A stretch of 22,584 nucleotides of DNA, from assembly GCA_902493375.1 (NCBI GenBank), contig CABUPH010000026.1:1-22584 (forward strand). The letters run 5' to 3'. Below are positions 1-8,338 of this stretch, piece by piece (within the stretch, counting starts at the first letter, position 1; every line of letters starts with the position of its first letter). A program made the translations under genes and the position numbers. This stretch comes from an uncultured Collinsella sp. GTDB taxonomy: Bacteria; Actinomycetota; Coriobacteriia; Coriobacteriales; Coriobacteriaceae. Under the pieces are notes generated by a model, which saw only the letters and a list, made by a program, of their open reading frames with translations, did not search any database and was not told where the DNA came from.

Positions 1-176
1 CTTTGCGTGCGGAACTCGCGACAAACTTAACCCGCGCCCGCCGGCCCCGGAGACCCTCCCTACCGCCACTTTGTCCAAACAGTTCTTGCTCCTCGCCGCT
101 TCCGCGGCTCGAGGTCCCCGTTCTCCGCGGTGGGGTTGGTCTGATTATTCTTGTTGAAACTCGGCCTTTGGCTCAT
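1..176. other. Left edge, no recognisable gene
   Basis: I see no convincing gene, RNA or known repeat here. The open frame that crosses the stretch on the plus strand is proline/arginine/serine rich and has no ribosome binding site. It runs through a transcription terminator, so I do not call it. Confidence 0.5.
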
Positions 177-213
177 AAAAAACGGGAGATGCGGTTTTAC
201 ATCCCCCGTTTTT
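177..213 (-). terminator. Rho-independent terminator of the phosphoesterase gene
   Basis: An inverted repeat pairs 178-191 with 200-213 around an eight-base loop. The stem is CGGG/CCCG plus GATG/CATC with one G-U pair on the minus-strand RNA. The minus-strand transcript ends in a run of six U (177-182). It lies just downstream of the phosphoesterase stop at 221. The five T residues at 209-213 mean it could also work for plus-strand transcripts arriving from the left. Confidence 0.8.
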
Positions 214-220
214 GTTGCGG

Positions 221-688
221 TTAGTCTAGGTCAATAAACTTGGTGCTTAGGATCTTGCCGTCTTTGACGAGCATTCTGGCCATGGTGGGGCCTCGGGTGC
301 CTCTGGGGTAGCTGGCGCTGCCCGGGTTGAGGACTAAGCAACGGCCCACTTGGGCTTCTTTGGTTACGTGGGTGTGGCCGTTGATGGCTACGTCTACGGA
401 TCCCACCGGAAGATCTTCGCGGTAGTGGGCTACGGCGAATTTGAGGCCTTCGTAGGTAAAGAGCGCAAGACGGTCTACATCGGGGCCGTAGTCGCGGTAG
501 TAATCGTTGTTGCCCAGTACGGCCCGCACGGGGGCGATGGTGCATAGGTGCTCGTAGTCCATCTCTGACGTGAGGTCGCCAGCGTGGATGATCAGGTCTG
601 CGCCCTCAAGCTCATCCAAGAGCGCAGGCGAAAGATAGCCGTGGGTGTCCGAGATGATGTCGATGCGCTTGGCGCTTGCACTGTTCAT
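221..688 (-). CDS. YfcE/MJ0936-family metallophosphoesterase
   Basis: A 155-residue calcineurin-like phosphoesterase. The family's metal-binding blocks appear in order: SDTHG (13-17), AGDLT, GNNDYY, GHTHV and the C-terminal NPGSAS. The length matches single-domain YfcE/MJ0936 proteins, which hydrolyse phosphodiesters with a dinuclear Mn or Zn centre in the cytoplasm. The physiological substrate is generally unknown. The start at 688 is chosen over an in-frame ATG at 742 because GGAAGGG lies about five bases upstream and the extra 18 residues precede the normal domain start. A terminator for the response regulator lies just upstream, so expression needs either read-through or a very short promoter region. 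Confidence 0.85.
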   Translation of the reverse strand: MNSASAKRIDIISDTHGYLSPALLDELEGADLIIHAGDLTSEMDYEHLCTIAPVRAVLGNNDYYRDYGPDVDRLALFTYEGLKFAVAHYREDLPVGSVDVAINGHTHVTKEAQVGRCLVLNPGSASYPRGTRGPTMARMLVKDGKILSTKFIDLD

Positions 689-728
689 GGGATCCCTTCC
701 GCAAAAAAACGATTCGGCAGATACATAC

Positions 729-779
729 AAAAAAGGCCCCACGGCTCCGCAGACGATGGGTCTACAGGGCTGCGGGGCC
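729..779 (-). terminator. Terminator after the LytTR regulator
   Basis: On the minus strand GGCCCC (774-779) pairs with GGGGCC (735-740). The stem is extended inward by several interrupted pairs and is followed by six U residues (729-734). It starts only a few bases after the response-regulator stop at 786. Confidence 0.8.
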
Positions 780-785
780 AGTGTG

Positions 786-1502
786 CTAGAGACTCAGGGC
801 CTTCTTGAGCGGCACGACGCGGCGGCGCGAAACCGGCACGCGTTCGTCGACGCCCGTAATGCCCAGCTGGATGGCGCCCGAGGGCACCGTCTCGACGTCC
901 GTAACGCACGCCAAGTTGACGATATAGCGGCGGTGAACACGGAAGAAGCCAAAGTCGCAGAGCTTGGCCTCAAACTGCGCCAGCGAGGTCGTCGACAAAA
1001 AGCGATCATCGACGGTATAGATGCAGGAGTAATCGTCCTTGGCCATGATAAAGCGAATGTCATCCACGGGAATGAGCACCTTGCGGCCGCCCTTTTCCAC
1101 CGGGATACGCTCGATGGTCACCTTGCTGTCCGCAACCGGCTTGGCGCGTTGCATGACCTTCTCGATCGCGCGATCCAAGCGAGCTTCCTCGACCGGCTTC
1201 ATCAGATAATCGACGGCATCCACGTCGAATGCCTCGACCGCATGGTCACTATACGCAGTCACAAACACGATCGCCGGCGGATTTTTGAGTTTATGCAGCG
1301 CCTCGGCAAGTTGCAGGCCCGAGGCACCGGGCATCGAGATATCGAGAAACACGACATCCACGCGACTTTCCATAAGCATCTCGATGGCGGAGCGGACGCT
1401 CGACGCCTCCGTGATCGTGCCGATCTTGCCCGTTTGCTCGAGCAGGAAGCGAAGCTCCGAGCGAGCCGGCGCCTCATCATCCACAATCATCGCACGCAGC
1501 AT
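786..1502 (-). CDS. LytTR-family response regulator
   Basis: A 238-residue two-component regulator. The receiver domain (about 1-118) carries the acidic pair D8-D9, phospho-acceptor D54 in VFLDISMPG, T82 and K102. A LytTR DNA-binding domain follows (about 135-235), with the typical FFRVHRRYIVNL segment at 186-197. The likely role is transcriptional control in response to the adjacent LytS-type kinase, which is encoded 72 bases upstream on the same strand. The start at 1502 is preferred over 1523 because an AAAGG lies upstream and the protein then begins directly with the receiver fold. LytTR proteins usually bind paired direct repeats at target promoters; I could not identify a target site in the window. 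Confidence 0.92.
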   Translation of the reverse strand: MLRAMIVDDEAPARSELRFLLEQTGKIGTITEASSVRSAIEMLMESRVDVVFLDISMPGASGLQLAEALHKLKNPPAIVFVTAYSDHAVEAFDVDAVDYLMKPVEEARLDRAIEKVMQRAKPVADSKVTIERIPVEKGGRKVLIPVDDIRFIMAKDDYSCIYTVDDRFLSTTSLAQFEAKLCDFGFFRVHRRYIVNLACVTDVETVPSGAIQLGITGVDERVPVSRRRVVPLKKALSL

Positions 1503-1574
1503 AGGGATAAAACCTTTCGTCAACTAACTACGCCGGGCATCCGTCGCATGACGTTGAGCCCGTAGCCTTTTATT

Positions 1575-2918
1575 TTACTCTTGAATGTCAAAGATGCTCT
1601 CTGACAAATCAAGATGAAGGAGCACTTTGGTGCCCTTGCCCGGCGCCGATTCGACACGCGTATAGGAGTGCGGCCCATAAAAGCGATGGATGCGCTCCGA
1701 AATATTGTGCATGGCCACACCGGCGCCGCCACCCTGGGGAGAGCTGGCGTCGGGACGGGCAGAACGCTCGTCAAACAGTCTGGCGGCGGTACCCTCATCC
1801 ATGCCCACGCCATTATCGGCCACGGCAATCAAGATTGCATCCTCGCCGTCTTGGTGAACGGTCACGTCGATCCTCAGGGCGTCGTCATCGCCCATACCAT
1901 GACGCACGGCGTTCTCGACAATCGGCTGGATCACGAACGCCGGCACCAGCGTATCTTCCACGTCCTCGGACACATCGAACGTCGCAAGCACGCGGTCCTC
2001 GCCAAAGCGGGCCTTCTCAAAGGTAAGGTAGCGCTTGGTCTGTGCGACCTCGCGCGAGACCGGAATAAGCGATCCCGAGTTGTCGAGCGTGGCGCGATAG
2101 AACGATGAGAACTCACGAAGCAGTTCGCGGGCCCGCAGCGGATCGGTGCGCGTAAACGATGCAATGGTGTTCAGCGTGTTGAACAGGAAGTGCGGGTTAA
2201 TCTGCGCCTGCAGCGCACGCACCTCGGCGCGCGCCGTGAGTTCCTTTTGCACCTCGAGCTCGTGGATGGCGAGCTGCGTGGACAAGATCTCGGCAAAGCC
2301 CGAGGCAAGCGCGTACTGGGTACGGTCGACGGCGCGCGGGGTCTTGTAGTAGAACTTGAGCGTGCCGACGGTACGATCGCCCACCTTGATGGGGGCGATA
2401 ATGCCGGCGGGAACTTGGTTGTGCGAGCCGTCCGAGCCCACGACATCCACCATACGGTTGAACGACTGCACGATGCCATGTTCGATAACGTAGCGCGTGG
2501 CAAGCGTGTGGATGGGAGAATCTGGCAGTAGTTTTTTCTCAAGCTCGCCCGCGCAGGCCAGCACGTTGCCCTCGTCGGTGATGGCAACCGTCATGGCACG
2601 CGTCTCGGGCAAAATGCGCCGGCACACCAAACGCGCCGACTCCTGCGTCAGACCGCCCTTAATGTCCTCGAGCATGGCCGAGGCCACCGAGAGCGTCTCC
2701 TCGGTGTACTGGGAGCGCACCGAATCGGGATTGAGCGTCAAAAAGATAAAGATGCACAGAAAGATGCACAGCAGCGCGCAGGCAATCACCGTGGCGATCG
2801 GCTCGATACCGGTCACCAAGGCAAAAATAAAGTACACCAGCACGCAAATGGCGCAGGCAACGGCAATGATGCGAAAGATTGATATTGAACTATCGCGCTG
2901 GGCGCGGCGGTCGATCAT
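1575..2918 (-). CDS. LytS/YehU-type sensor histidine kinase
   Basis: A 447-residue membrane kinase. Two adjacent hydrophobic segments (about 16-38 and 40-62) form an N-terminal hairpin. A GAF-like region (about 85-225) is next, then a short helical linker and the His_kinase domain with phospho-acceptor H243 in QINPHFLFNTLNTI. The ATPase domain has the N box VENAVRHG (334-341), DNGVGM (368-373) and a glycine-rich GGGAGVAMHN (397-406). It lacks the multi-helix 5TMR sensor of LytS, so the stimulus is probably read by the cytosolic GAF-like domain or the short membrane part. Its ATG overlaps the glycosyltransferase stop (ATGA at 2915-2918) behind a GGAGGGGG site, so the two are translationally coupled. 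The response regulator follows. Confidence 0.92.
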   Translation of the reverse strand: MIDRRAQRDSSISIFRIIAVACAICVLVYFIFALVTGIEPIATVIACALLCIFLCIFIFLTLNPDSVRSQYTEETLSVASAMLEDIKGGLTQESARLVCRRILPETRAMTVAITDEGNVLACAGELEKKLLPDSPIHTLATRYVIEHGIVQSFNRMVDVVGSDGSHNQVPAGIIAPIKVGDRTVGTLKFYYKTPRAVDRTQYALASGFAEILSTQLAIHELEVQKELTARAEVRALQAQINPHFLFNTLNTIASFTRTDPLRARELLREFSSFYRATLDNSGSLIPVSREVAQTKRYLTFEKARFGEDRVLATFDVSEDVEDTLVPAFVIQPIVENAVRHGMGDDDALRIDVTVHQDGEDAILIAVADNGVGMDEGTAARLFDERSARPDASSPQGGGAGVAMHNISERIHRFYGPHSYTRVESAPGKGTKVLLHLDLSESIFDIQE

Positions 2919-4102
2919 TCGGCCCCCTCCAGGATACTGATCAGTTGTGCGTCACGCCAAAGCCCGTCCATGATCTTGGGCCAAAAGCTCTGGAAACGCA
3001 GGTAGCTTGCAGCGTTTTGGCGCGCATAGGCCTTTGCCTCGCCGATACCATGGTGCCAGATGCGCAGGTAGCCCTCATGCTCGCGGGTAAACACGCTGCG
3101 GACCATAGCGGTCTTGCGCACGCGGTCGTCGAGCTCGTGCGAAATCCACGGGCCCGGGTAGGGCATGAGCGATGCCGCCGTAACGGGAATGAGCTCCTTT
3201 TGATGCGCGGCGAATGTCAACTTGGCCCGTTCGTAGTACCAACGGTATACATCCTGCATAAAGCGCGGTGAGCGCTTTTCGGACTCCGGAGGCAGATGGC
3301 GCACGGTCCACTCGTTATCGAACCACACGTCGTAGCCAAACATGCGCATGTTAAAGAGGTAATCCAAGTCCTCGCCGCGGGTGATAAACGGGTCAAAGGC
3401 CACACGCGTAAAGGCGCGGGCGTGCAGGGCCATCAGGCCGCCGCACGCGTAGTTGGAGCGCGAGATGCGGGTGCCCGAGAGCGCCTTTTTCATCCAACGG
3501 TTGAACTCGATGCGCTTGGTCCACCAACGATGGCAGATGCCCGCCTTGTCCGTGGGAGCCAGCGGCGAGCCGTCACGATCGTAGAAATAGCCGCTCTTGA
3601 CCAAGATCGGCAAGCCCTGACGCGTCTGCTGCCCCAACGCATAGGTCGCGCGCTTCATAAAGTCGGCGTCGATGACAGTCTCATCGTCATCCAAAAAGAT
3701 AACCGCGTCATGCCCCAGCACAGCGGCACAGGCCAGCCCCATGTTGCGGATGGCACCGTAGCCTCGCAGGCTCACGCACTCGCCCGAACCCTTGGGCGCG
3801 ATCTGAGCAACCCGGTCTGCGATGCGCGAGGCCTGGGTGTTGGTGACAACGGTGACCTTGAGCGTAGGATGAGCGTCGACAATCTCGTGCACGCGCAGCG
3901 ACACATCGGCTGTGGCAGAAACGGGACAGACCACCAAAAGGATGATGCGCGGGATGTCGCGCACCTGCTCAAGCGAGGCCAGGCAGCGGTCGAGTTCGGG
4001 ATTGTCGGCGTTGAGTCGTGTCGAATGGTCATAGGTGCCAGGGGCGTTTGCGCGAGCGTCATCGCCCGCCCAATACGTTGGAATCACGACCGTGGCGTTC
4101 AT
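2915..4102 (-). CDS. GT2-like family glycosyltransferase
   Basis: A 395-residue soluble protein with a GT-A-type fold start (ATVVIPTYW, 3-11) and an acidic triad in IFLDDDETVID (DDD at 138-140), which is the nucleotide-sugar/metal site of family 2 transferases. GEDLDYLF further on resembles the second acidic motif of the family. No membrane segment or signal peptide is visible, so it should act in the cytoplasm or at the membrane face. Donor and acceptor cannot be told from sequence. The ATG at 4102 has GGGAGGG about seven bases upstream. The stop overlaps the start of the sensor kinase, an unusual partnership that suggests shared expression with the two-component system. Confidence 0.8.
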   Translation of the reverse strand: MNATVVIPTYWAGDDARANAPGTYDHSTRLNADNPELDRCLASLEQVRDIPRIILLVVCPVSATADVSLRVHEIVDAHPTLKVTVVTNTQASRIADRVAQIAPKGSGECVSLRGYGAIRNMGLACAAVLGHDAVIFLDDDETVIDADFMKRATYALGQQTRQGLPILVKSGYFYDRDGSPLAPTDKAGICHRWWTKRIEFNRWMKKALSGTRISRSNYACGGLMALHARAFTRVAFDPFITRGEDLDYLFNMRMFGYDVWFDNEWTVRHLPPESEKRSPRFMQDVYRWYYERAKLTFAAHQKELIPVTAASLMPYPGPWISHELDDRVRKTAMVRSVFTREHEGYLRIWHHGIGEAKAYARQNAASYLRFQSFWPKIMDGLWRDAQLISILEGAE

Positions 4103-4121
4103 GCCTTACCCTCCCTGCAAC

Positions 4122-4158
4122 ACAAAAACGGGACGCCGCCAAACACAGGCGACGCCCC
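4122..4158 (-). terminator. Terminator after the MFS gene / leader hairpin of the glycosyltransferase
   Basis: On the minus strand GGGGCGTCGCC (4148-4158) pairs with GGCGGCGTCCC (4130-4140) using two G-U pairs, followed by five U (4124-4128). The wobble pairs would be A-C mismatches in plus-strand RNA, so it works in the minus direction. It ends only about 20 bases before the glycosyltransferase start. It therefore either ends transcripts of the MFS gene or attenuates a promoter placed at about 4180. Confidence 0.75.
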
Positions 4159-4175
4159 GCGACCTAGCTGACTCC

Positions 4176-4181
4176 ATCATA
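4176..4181 (-). promoter_or_regulatory. Possible -10 box upstream of the glycosyltransferase
   Basis: The minus strand reads TATGAT here, a good -10 match, but no clear -35 lies 16-18 bases upstream (CGAACA is weak). If real, its transcript would begin just before the hairpin at 4122-4158. Confidence 0.25.
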
Positions 4182-4273
4182 CCCACTTGGGCTAATCATT
4201 GTTCGAAAGTCAGAATGTTTATTGCGGATAACCCCAAAAGAGTATCGCGGACAGGCACAATAGCCACTCGCTC

Positions 4274-5533
4274 CTATGCGGCATGCCCTGCCGCCCGAGT
4301 CATGCGGGACAGGCGGACCAGCAGCATAAAGCCAACGACCAACAGCACACCAATGGAAAGGACGCCCAGCGACGGGTTGCCGGTCAGCGAGGTGACAACC
4401 GACACCAGGAAGGTGCCCATAACGCTTGCATAACGACCAAAGATGTCAAAGAAGCCGTAGTACTCGTTGGACTTTTCCTTGGGGATAATGCGGCCAAAGT
4501 AGCTGCGGCTGAGCGCCTGCACGCCGCCCTGGAACAGGCCGACCATAATGGCAAGCACCCAGAATTCAAAGGCGGTCTTTAGGAAGAACGCGGCGAACAG
4601 CACAATGCCCATGTAGGCGGCGACCGCCACCAGGATCATGTTGAGCGTGCCCACGCGGCCGGCGAGCTTGCCGTAGATGATGGCGGACGGAAAGGCCACA
4701 AACTGCGTAACGAGCAGAGCCAGCACCAGTTGGGTCGAGTCGATGCCCAAAGCCGATCCATAGCTGGTTGCCATGGAAATGACCGTATGCACGCCGTCGA
4801 TGTAGAAGAAGAACGCGATCATGTAGACCAGCACGGTCTTGTTGTGGGCGATCTCGCGCATGGTGTGTCCGACCTCGGAGAACACGCCGCCCACGATGTG
4901 GCCGATGGTGTCCTCGGGACCACGCTCGCGACCGTACTTTTGCTTATAGGTGCGAATGAGCGGCAGGGTAAAGACGAGCCACCAGGCACCAGTGATGACA
5001 AACGACAGACGCGTTGCCAGCATGGTGGGGACACCAAGAGCGGGACCACCCATGATAAGCGCCAGGCAGATGATGAACGGCACGGTGGAACCGATGTAGC
5101 CCCAGGCATAGCCCGAACTGGACACGGCGTCCATGCGCTCGTCGGTGGTAATGTCGGGCAGCATGGCGTCGTAGAACGTCATAGAAGAGTTAAGGCCGAT
5201 GGTGCACAGCACGTACACGGTCAAAAATGCCATGGCGGACATTGGGATAGCCTGCGCCAGGCAAAGAACCAAGCCCGTGAGGAAGAAGCCCAAGAAAAAC
5301 TTGATCTTGTTGCCGGCGTAATCGGCAAGCGCGCCCAGAATGGGCATGAGCATGGCAATGACCAGCGAGGCAATCGTCTGCGCGTTGCCCCAAGCGACCA
5401 CAAGGTCTGCCGAGGAAGCACCGGTATTGATGGCGTTAAAGTAGATGGGCACCACCGAGGTATTGAGCAGTACGAGGGCCGAGTTTCCCACATCGTACAT
5501 GACCCAGTTACGCTCGAGCTTGGTGTATTTCAT
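4274..5533 (-). CDS. MFS transporter, UMF1/Atg22-like
   Basis: A 419-residue polytopic membrane protein with about 12 hydrophobic segments. The N-terminus (ERNWVMYDVGNSALVLL) is characteristic of the UMF1 branch of the major facilitator superfamily, related to the fungal vacuolar effluxer Atg22. SYFGRIIPKEKSNEYYGFF in the second half is another typical UMF1-like segment. The bacterial substrates of this family are mostly unknown, with amino acid or small-metabolite efflux the usual guess. The ATG at 5533 is preceded by GAAGGG. It appears monocistronic, with a terminator at 4122-4158 and a separate gene upstream. Confidence 0.85.
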   Translation of the reverse strand: MKYTKLERNWVMYDVGNSALVLLNTSVVPIYFNAINTGASSADLVVAWGNAQTIASLVIAMLMPILGALADYAGNKIKFFLGFFLTGLVLCLAQAIPMSAMAFLTVYVLCTIGLNSSMTFYDAMLPDITTDERMDAVSSSGYAWGYIGSTVPFIICLALIMGGPALGVPTMLATRLSFVITGAWWLVFTLPLIRTYKQKYGRERGPEDTIGHIVGGVFSEVGHTMREIAHNKTVLVYMIAFFFYIDGVHTVISMATSYGSALGIDSTQLVLALLVTQFVAFPSAIIYGKLAGRVGTLNMILVAVAAYMGIVLFAAFFLKTAFEFWVLAIMVGLFQGGVQALSRSYFGRIIPKEKSNEYYGFFDIFGRYASVMGTFLVSVVTSLTGNPSLGVLSIGVLLVVGFMLLVRLSRMTRAAGHAA

Positions 5534-5634
5534 GGACAGGGACCCTTCGTATTCGCCCGATATGCAGTTAGTTCATCGTACCCCAATTGTCCAGAACCGC
5601 CGGTAAGGATTCGGCAAAGGGGCACGCACGGGCC

Positions 5635-6579
5635 CTATTCCTCGCGGTCGAACTCCTCATCGGCATTGAGCACGCGACCGCTGTAGTTGACGTGACTGGT
5701 CACGGCATTCATGTCACCGGTCTCGATAAAACGTGCGACCGTGCACTCGTAATCGACCAGCGCGCGCTCAAAGACCTCGGGGAAGCTCTCAGTCGAGACC
5801 TCATCGGTAAAGGGGTTCTTCCATGTCAGGTGGCCCAGGTTACCGGTGCGCTCGGGCAGCTCCGTCGTCACGCGATGGGCAAGGCCGTCGAGCAGCGAGT
5901 AGTCGTGCACCAAGCCCTCAACCAGCGAGATCGCGCGCGTCTTTGCAGAGCCGGCCGGCTCAATCGCGCGATAAAGTCGCTGCATATTGGCAACGGCAGC
6001 ACCGTACTCCCCCGCTGGAATGTCAATGCCGTACACGCGTCCGGCAACATAGCTCATCAGCACGCCGGCCACGCGATTGATGCGATCGGTGGTGACGATC
6101 TCGCCCGCCGGCGGGTAATCGTCGACCGTAGCGCCATCGCGTTTAAGCTGCAGCATCAGTACATCCAAGTCGCTCTCGATCACAGCATGGACCTGACTGC
6201 TCGAATCCTCAAGCTCTGAATCGGACTCCACGATGCCAAACTGCTGCTCATAGACAAAGGGATGGGCGTTGCGGTCGAGCACGTAATGAGACAGCAGGCC
6301 CAGCGCAAAGGCGCGACCCAAGCTGGCGTCGCGCGGCAGCAGATGCGACACGCCGTCGCGCAGGCACGCGAACTGGCGAGACATGCGCGAGCGATGCATG
6401 ACCTGCGCCAGCAGCGTGCAGTCGGAAACACGCGGTGTCAGAATGTGAAAGAAAAACGGGTCGGGGCCTTGGTTGCCCAAGATAAAGGCAATGCGCTCTT
6501 CATCGGACGTGATGACGCCCTGCGGAAGACGGTCGATGCTTTCCTCGCCAAACAGATGATGGGTGATAAGCGCGGGCAT
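5635..6579 (-). CDS. Zinc-dependent phospholipase C-like protein
   Basis: A 314-residue protein of the Zn_dep_PLPC type. Visible features are the N-terminal THHLFGE (6-12), GNQGPDPFFFH (35-45), LLSHYVLDRNAHPF (95-108; H98, D102 and H106 likely metal ligands) and HAVIESDLD (131-139). These histidine/aspartate blocks match the family fold. No signal peptide is evident, so the protein is probably cytoplasmic and the phospholipase label is by homology only. Many gut Firmicutes and Actinobacteria carry such intracellular members of unknown substrate. The start at 6579 is chosen over 6609 because AAAGGAT lies upstream and the protein then begins at the conserved MPALITHH. It is transcribed divergently from the PucR-like gene. 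Confidence 0.8.
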   Translation of the reverse strand: MPALITHHLFGEESIDRLPQGVITSDEERIAFILGNQGPDPFFFHILTPRVSDCTLLAQVMHRSRMSRQFACLRDGVSHLLPRDASLGRAFALGLLSHYVLDRNAHPFVYEQQFGIVESDSELEDSSSQVHAVIESDLDVLMLQLKRDGATVDDYPPAGEIVTTDRINRVAGVLMSYVAGRVYGIDIPAGEYGAAVANMQRLYRAIEPAGSAKTRAISLVEGLVHDYSLLDGLAHRVTTELPERTGNLGHLTWKNPFTDEVSTESFPEVFERALVDYECTVARFIETGDMNAVTSHVNYSGRVLNADEEFDREE

Positions 6580-6877
6580 AATGATCCTTTCGATTTCATT
6601 CGATGCCACCCATTATGCCCACCGCGCGCCCATGCCAAACCTGCGATGGTAAACGACGCATCGCATGCTGTATGCGACGACCATTCCCCTTCGCCGCAAA
6701 AACAGAATGAAAGCTTAATATCATCCCGCTCGTGCGCCGAAGCAACTGTTTGCCCGTCGATGCGGTAAGGCATTAATGGTCTACTATTTCAATACACGCA
6801 TCTTCATGCTGTATCAATGAGAAGATCACGTATATCGCAAAGCAGTTCAAGCAACCCGGCGTCGTTCGGAGGCATCC
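6580..6877. promoter_or_regulatory. Divergent intergenic region with repeated dyads
   Basis: A 298-base spacer between divergent genes. It holds the dyad TCGCAT-GCTGT-ATGCGA (6661-6677) and a second one at 6792-6814. Both contain the 10-mer CATGCTGTAT (6664-6673 and 6805-6814). A possible plus-strand -10 TATATC lies at 6831-6836 but has no good -35, which fits activator dependence. No additional gene is evident. Confidence 0.5.
6792..6814 (+). promoter_or_regulatory. Candidate operator upstream of the PucR-like gene
   Basis: An interrupted palindrome: ATACA (6792-6796), a bulged C, GCAT (6798-6801), loop CTTC, ATGC (6806-6809) and TGTAT (6810-6814). The first 18 bases match 15 of 18 positions with 13227-13244 upstream of the second YfcC carrier. 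The core GCATCT-N2-RTGC also appears at 8179-8190. It is a plausible autoregulatory site, or an RNA hairpin in the leader. Confidence 0.45.
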
Positions 6878-8023
6878 ATGATTACCGTTGCCGACATTTT
6901 GGCCTTACCGGCATTCGAGCGGATTGATTTAGTCGCACCCATCGAAGATGCCGGGGAGCACCGCGTCTACAACGTTGGTATCTTAGACTGCCCTCCTTCA
7001 ATCAACGACTACAGCGCATACATGCCCGGCGACTTCATTCTCACCAATCTTGGTTTTTGCTATGAAGACCCCGACCTATCCGACGCGTCGCTCATTGCCA
7101 TGATTGAAAGGCGTGTCGCAGCCATTGCCGTTAAACGTGTGTACTCGCCATGTTTTACCGATGCAGTCGCCCAAGCAAGTGTACGCATGGGCGTCCCGGT
7201 ATATCTCTATTCCGGCGCTTACCATGAGCGCGTCGCATTCGAGTCGCTCAACCTCTTGCAGCGCGATCTCGACGCATCCGACAAAAGCGACGCAGTCGAC
7301 ACGCTCCTATCGGGAAAGCCAAAAGCCCAAGTAAGACAAGAGATCAACAAGTTGGCGGGCCTTACCGGATCGACGATGCGCTGCATTGCCATCTCTGCCG
7401 AAAAAGATGATCGCTGCTCACTGTACGCAATTCAAGACACCCTCAACGATTTTCTGGACTCGTTTCGACAGCGACACGAGGATGTCCAAAACGCATGCGC
7501 GTTTCGCTACCACGATGCGCTGCTCGTTTTCGTCTCGTATGCCACCGATAAACAGCACGAGGGCGTCTTCTGTGACCTAGAAAATGCCATTCGAGGAGTT
7601 GGCGTCAACTACTGCGGCATAGGCGACCTGGTGCCCCTCGGCGAGGCAGATATCTCCATTCGTCAGGCAACAATCCTTCTCAATGAAGCCCATCTGAGCG
7701 GAACGCGCAGACTTGAGTGGTCGGATCTGTCCATGGGCGCCTTCTCGTATGCAGCGCAGACCAACCCCATGTTCGAGCGCACCGCGCAAGGTTTTCGCCA
7801 CCGCATCGAAAGCTACGACACACAAAACTCTACCGAACTGGTCCAAACGGCACGTGCCTTTGTGCACTGCAGCGGCGACATCATCGACACCGCCGATCGC
7901 CTACACCAACACCCCAACACCGTCCGATATCGGTTGCGGCGTATTCGAGCACTCCTCGACATGGGCGATTCACACGACCGCGAGCTGCTCGTATTCCTTT
8001 CCCTCACTTTCCTCAGCAGATAG
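6878..8023 (+). CDS. PucR-family transcriptional regulator
   Basis: A 381-residue regulator. It begins with a PucR N-terminal domain (MITVADILALPAF onward, about 1-125), which is a ligand-sensing region in this family. A central GGDEF-like/CdaR-type region follows (about 165-290), and the C-terminus is a PucR helix-turn-helix, DTADRLHQHPNTVRYRLRRI at 337-356. PucR proteins activate purine or ureide catabolism in Bacillus, and relatives control amino acid catabolic genes. It sits immediately upstream of, and in the same direction as, the carbamoyltransferase operon, so it is the obvious local regulator. The start at 6878 has GGAGG five bases upstream. Codon use is mixed, unlike the strongly G/C-ending gene that follows. 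Confidence 0.88.
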   Translation: MITVADILALPAFERIDLVAPIEDAGEHRVYNVGILDCPPSINDYSAYMPGDFILTNLGFCYEDPDLSDASLIAMIERRVAAIAVKRVYSPCFTDAVAQASVRMGVPVYLYSGAYHERVAFESLNLLQRDLDASDKSDAVDTLLSGKPKAQVRQEINKLAGLTGSTMRCIAISAEKDDRCSLYAIQDTLNDFLDSFRQRHEDVQNACAFRYHDALLVFVSYATDKQHEGVFCDLENAIRGVGVNYCGIGDLVPLGEADISIRQATILLNEAHLSGTRRLEWSDLSMGAFSYAAQTNPMFERTAQGFRHRIESYDTQNSTELVQTARAFVHCSGDIIDTADRLHQHPNTVRYRLRRIRALLDMGDSHDRELLVFLSLTFLSR

Positions 8024-8178
8024 TGCGAGTTAACTCGAATCGTCATTTTTCACAAAACAACTCCGAATACGCTCGGACAATTGGCCTTGCAAGCCGCCAA
8101 TTGCTCACGAATAACAATTCATTTGTAAAAAATAACAAATAGACCCCCGGAAGGCTTTGAGTTGGTACCAAACACACG

Positions 8179-8190
8179 GCATCTGGGTGC
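8179..8190 (+). promoter_or_regulatory. Candidate operator upstream of the carbamoyltransferase
   Basis: GCATCTGGGTGC matches the core GCATCT-N2-RTGC also found upstream of the regulator gene (6798-6809) and of the second carrier (13233-13244). Here one base breaks the perfect dyad. It is flanked by CTTTGAGT direct repeats 43 bases apart. Confidence 0.35.
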
Positions 8191-8234
8191 TCCTAGACTT
8201 TGAGTCATGGTTTCGGCGTGCCGCTGCACCGGCG

Positions 8235-8338
8235 CCCGACTACAGGTATCGATGCCCCATCCGGGGCGAACGAAACGCCTGACCTGTCTGGAGGGGCCCA
8301 CGTGCGGGGCGTCCGTCGGGGGTAGGCAAGAACCGACG
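8235..8338 (+). ncRNA. Structured 5' leader, candidate cis-regulatory RNA
   Basis: Pairings seen by eye are ACAGGT (8242-8247) with ACCTGT (8282-8287), enclosing the hairpin GCCCC-ATCC-GGGGC (8254-8267), and GCCC/GGGC at 8296-8310. The outer strand CCCGAC (8235-8240) can pair with GTCGGG (8315-8320). The same strand (8314-8319) can instead pair with CCGACG (8333-8338), right before the ribosome binding site at about 8341. Such mutually exclusive helices are switch-like. I cannot match it to a known riboswitch class, and G+C richness alone can produce pairings. Confidence 0.35.

Noticed and set aside
3..224. 73-residue plus-strand frame at the left edge
   Set aside because: No ribosome binding site, composition of a random GC-rich frame, and it runs through a transcription terminator.
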